Notes under the pieces: model-generated
The model's database searches: none
What the model was told of the DNA's origin: nothing
The model's input: only the letters and a program-made list of their open reading frames with translations
Assembly: GCF_014204625.1 (NCBI RefSeq)
Contig: NZ_JACHLU010000001.1
Coordinates: 372,001 to 436,000, forward strand
Length of the DNA: 64,000 nucleotides
DNA from: Gillisella vitis
GTDB taxonomy: Bacteria; Pseudomonadota; Alphaproteobacteria; Rhizobiales; Rhizobiaceae
Direction of reading: 5' to 3'
Made by a program: the position numbers and the translations under genes
Shown: positions 61,761 to 64,000 of the stretch, in pieces
Numbering within the stretch: position 1 is the stretch's first letter
Layout: every line of letters begins with the position of its first letter

Positions 61761-62695
61761 CGGGACAGCAACGCTTCGATTTCATCGCGCCTCGGCATGG
61801 CCGGGGCGGTTCCGCGCCTTGTCACGGCAATGCCCGCCGTGGCGCAGCCAAAGCGAACAGCATCAACCGGGCTTTTCCCATCGGCGAGCGCTGCTGCAAA
61901 ACCACCAACGAACGCATCCCCTGCCCCTGTTGTGTCAATGACCGGCCCGGCAGCGATAGCCGGAACGGCAATCGAGGCATCGGGGCTATGAAACAACACA
62001 CCTCGACCGCCCAGCGTGATGATTGCCGTGCCGACACCACGTTGCAAAAGCACATCGCCTGCCCGTTTGGCATCCTCAATCGTATCAAGTGGAAAACCAA
62101 CCAGAGCTGCGGCTTCGGTTTCATTGGGGATGATATAATCACACAGCCCGTAGATCGCCTCAGGAAAAGCCTCTGCCGGGGCTGGGTTGAAGATCGTGGT
62201 CACGCCTGCCTGACGGGCAATCGTCAGAGCGTGGTGGGCGGCGTCTGCCGGTTGTTCCAGTTGCGTTACGAAAACTCCGCTGGCTTCAATCACCTCTCGC
62301 GCTGCCTCGACATCATCAACGGTCATGGTTCCGGCAGCCCCCGGATAAACGATGATTGCATTGTCGCCGGTCTTGTCGTTGACGTAGATGAAAGCCGCGC
62401 CGGTCGGCTGATCCTCCATCACCGTCAGCTTTGGCACCACGCCAGCGTCAGCATAGGTCTTCAGCGCCAGATCGCCGAAGGTGTCGCGGCCAATCTTGGA
62501 GATGAACGAGACGCTGGCACCATTCCCCTCTCCTGTGCTGGCCCTTGCCGCTGCAACCGCCTGATTGGAGCCTTTGCCGCCCGGCCCCACCGAAAAGCCG
62601 CTGCCGGTGATGGTTTCACCCACATGGGGCATGCGTGCCGCAAGATAGGCGGTATCGGCGACAAAGATTCCAAGGATCGAAACGTTTTTGCTCAT
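61757..62695 (-). CDS. rbsK: Ribokinase (PfkB family)
   Basis: A 312-aa kinase. First PfkB signature GPGGKGSNQAVAAARAS near residue 38; second VIDTTGAGDAFVGGFAAALADG near residue 250 with the catalytic aspartate. FNPAPAEAFPEAI and YIIPNETEAAALVG are the typical ribokinase core segments. It starts 9 bases after the mutarotase gene, and the RbsD-RbsK pairing supports ribose or a close pentose as substrate. The related kinase at 54884-55795 has weaker ribokinase likeness. Confidence 0.9.
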   Translation of the reverse strand: MSKNVSILGIFVADTAYLAARMPHVGETITGSGFSVGPGGKGSNQAVAAARASTGEGNGASVSFISKIGRDTFGDLALKTYADAGVVPKLTVMEDQPTGAAFIYVNDKTGDNAIIVYPGAAGTMTVDDVEAAREVIEASGVFVTQLEQPADAAHHALTIARQAGVTTIFNPAPAEAFPEAIYGLCDYIIPNETEAAALVGFPLDTIEDAKRAGDVLLQRGVGTAIITLGGRGVLFHSPDASIAVPAIAAGPVIDTTGAGDAFVGGFAAALADGKSPVDAVRFGCATAGIAVTRRGTAPAMPRRDEIEALLSR

Positions 62696-62704
62696 GGTGC
62701 CTCC

Positions 62705-63160
62705 TCATGTCCCTGAAGGGGGAATCACACCCTTGGTCAACAGGAAGCAACCGTAAAAGCGGGTTTCACCAGTGGAAATCACACAATACGCTTTTTTCGC
62801 AAGATCATAGAACGCAAACCGTTCAATGCCATACATCGGCGTCGGCTTGCCTTCGACACGGTCGATTTCCGCCTGAACTTCCTGTTGCACCGGCTGAATA
62901 TCGTCGGGCGCGCCCATCACCTCCATACGGCCCGCCGAATTTTGCAGGGGCGTATCGAGTGGCAAAACCGAGAGCAAAACCCGCACGGCTTCGGCAGCAG
63001 ACAGATTGGCCATGGAAAGCGGGCGGCCCAGCACTGTCTGGCGCGCGACACTGTCGCTGGGGAAATTACTGTCAGAAATGACCAGCGTGTCGCCATGGCC
63101 CATCGATCGCAGCGCGTGCAGCACATCGGCATTCAAGGCGGGGTGAATATTTTTCAGCAT
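62705..63160 (-). CDS. RbsD/FucU-family sugar mutarotase
   Basis: A 151-aa protein. The N-terminus MLKNIHPALNADVLHALRSMGHGDTLVISDSNFP is the conserved family start with its active-site histidine and aspartate; the C-terminal YDLAKKAYCVISTGETRFYGCFLLTKG closes the fold. It resembles FucU (YGC end) somewhat more than RbsD. It interconverts sugar anomers so that the kinase or permease receives the right form. It lies between the permease and ribokinase genes in one leftward unit. Confidence 0.9.
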   Translation of the reverse strand: MLKNIHPALNADVLHALRSMGHGDTLVISDSNFPSDSVARQTVLGRPLSMANLSAAEAVRVLLSVLPLDTPLQNSAGRMEVMGAPDDIQPVQQEVQAEIDRVEGKPTPMYGIERFAFYDLAKKAYCVISTGETRFYGCFLLTKGVIPPSGT

Positions 63161-63193
63161 GAAAAGCTCCTTGTGATTGCACAGCGCAACGGC

Positions 63194-64000
63194 CTATTTG
63201 ACCGCACCGGCGGTCAAGCCTTTGACAATATATCGTTCCAGAAAAATACCGACCAGCACAAGCGGCATGATGGCGGCAGTGGCAATGGCCGCCATTGACC
63301 ACCAGTTGATACCCTGCGAGCCCGTCTGGCTGGCCACCATGACCGGCAATGTTTTGGCATTGGAGCTGGTCAGCAGCGCTGCGAAGAAATATTCGTTCCA
63401 GCACAGGATCACCGACAGAATGAAGGCGGCTACCATGCCCGGCAAGGCAATGGGCAGGACAATGCGCATAAACGCTCCCCAGATCGAGCAGCCATCCACC
63501 AATGCTGCCTGCTCCAGCTCGACCGGGATCGTGTCGAACTGGTCGCGCATGATCCAGATCACGATTGGCAGCACCATCAGCGTATAGACCAACACCAGAC
63601 CCGTCAGCGTGTCCAGCAGCATCAGGTGCTTGTAGAGCACCAGAAACGGCATGGCGAGCACAACGGGCGGCAGGATGAGCTGGGACAGGAAGAAGAACGA
63701 AATATCCTTGTTGCGCAGCCAAAGAAATTTGTAGGAAAACCGGCTGAGACCATAAGCCGCCAGCGATCCGATCACCACAGCCAGAAAGGATGCGCCCGCC
63801 GAGGCGATGACGCTGTTGAGAAACCGCCGCAGAAATTCGTCGCGCACTGTCGAGGCCACAAAAATTGTATCCGGCGAAAGGCCAAGTGACCGCCAGCCCT
63901 TCCAGTCCGGGGTGAAATCCACAAAGGGTATGAGGTGCCCCTGCGTGACGTTCACCGCCGTCTTGAACGATGTGGTGATGGTCCAGTAAATCGGAAACAG
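63194..64000 (-). CDS. Carbohydrate ABC transporter permease (MalG-type), 5' end outside window
   Basis: 268 codons of a membrane permease whose frame is still open at the window edge. Translation from 64000 reads LFPIYWTITTSFKTAVNV, the usual end of helix 1 in MalG-type proteins, so the start lies beyond. The EAA loop is EQAALVDGCSIWGAFMRIVLPIALPG. Helices near the C-terminus end at IVKGLTAGAVK, a CUT1-family ending. It is of a different transporter class from the ribose-type system at 56.7-60.3 kb, and is followed after 33 bases by the mutarotase gene. Confidence 0.93.
   Translation of the reverse strand: MFPIYWTITTSFKTAVNVTQGHLIPFVDFTPDWKGWRSLGLSPDTIFVASTVRDEFLRRFLNSVIASAGASFLAVVIGSLAAYGLSRFSYKFLWLRNKDISFFFLSQLILPPVVLAMPFLVLYKHLMLLDTLTGLVLVYTLMVLPIVIWIMRDQFDTIPVELEQAALVDGCSIWGAFMRIVLPIALPGMVAAFILSVILCWNEYFFAALLTSSNAKTLPVMVASQTGSQGINWWSMAAIATAAIMPLVLVGIFLERYIVKGLTAGAVK

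Overview
The window comes from an alphaproteobacterium, most likely Hyphomicrobiales (Rhizobiales; Brucellaceae- or Rhizobiaceae-like). The reasons are an rkpA/rkpG/rkpH-type lipid locus otherwise known from Sinorhizobium K-antigen synthesis, TRAP and ABC sugar loci, an HWE/HisKA_2-type kinase, and several families of palindromic intergenic repeats of the kind common in this order. No rRNA, tRNA or CRISPR array was seen. The genus is inference.

Layout. 1-165: tail of an alpha-hydroxy-acid dehydrogenase. 0.4-7.1 kb: a response-regulator/histidine-kinase fusion, a MarR regulator, and a divergent operon encoding a TRAP transporter (P, Q, M subunits), a ketopantoate-reductase-like dehydrogenase and a class II aldolase. 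7.1-11.4 kb: a CHASE3 sensor kinase with its single-domain response regulator, two small envelope/stress proteins, and a DnaQ-like exonuclease.

11.6-45.8 kb is one large surface-polysaccharide locus. It makes GDP-D-rhamnose (gmd, rmd). It also holds a CDP-alcohol phosphotransferase, several glycosyltransferases, a complete single-module reducing polyketide synthase (rkpA-like), an alpha-oxoamine synthase (rkpG-like), an SDR reductase (rkpH-like), an outer-membrane export lipoprotein, a fatty acyl-AMP ligase with its own acyl carrier protein, a WcbI-type protein, a TPR protein, a double glycosyltransferase and a TylF-type methyltransferase. The PKS/AOS/SDR set is predicted to build a sphingoid-like amino-alcohol lipid, plausibly the capsule lipid anchor. 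Three of the locus proteins share a small beta-rich module, present four times.

A complete 5,841-bp Microviridae (ssDNA phage) prophage lies inside this locus, between two 18-bp dif-like repeats (38182-38199 and 44023-44040). It carries a small membrane protein, the pilot protein, a 30-aa basic J-like protein, the major capsid protein, a structural candidate, an M15-type lysin, the HUH replication initiator and a basic C-terminal protein. XerC/XerD-dependent integration is the natural reading.

45.9-50.3 kb: a leftward oxidoreductase/thioesterase cluster behind a tandem palindromic operator. 50.8-52.4 kb: an unusual leftward three-gene operon whose genes overlap by ATGA. It encodes a protein with a plant-type ferredoxin fold that has lost all four Fe-S cysteines and is joined by a Gly/Ser linker to an unknown domain, then a four-helix membrane protein, then a 45-aa peptide with a signal-like segment. 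This resembles a toxin-immunity-release layout and is the best candidate for an undescribed system. 53.2 kb: a lone cytochrome P450. 54.9-64.0 kb: a leftward carbohydrate uptake and catabolism region (RpiR regulator, two PfkB kinases, ribose-type ABC transporter, TIM-barrel isomerase, RbsD/FucU mutarotase, and part of a MalG-type permease that runs off the window).
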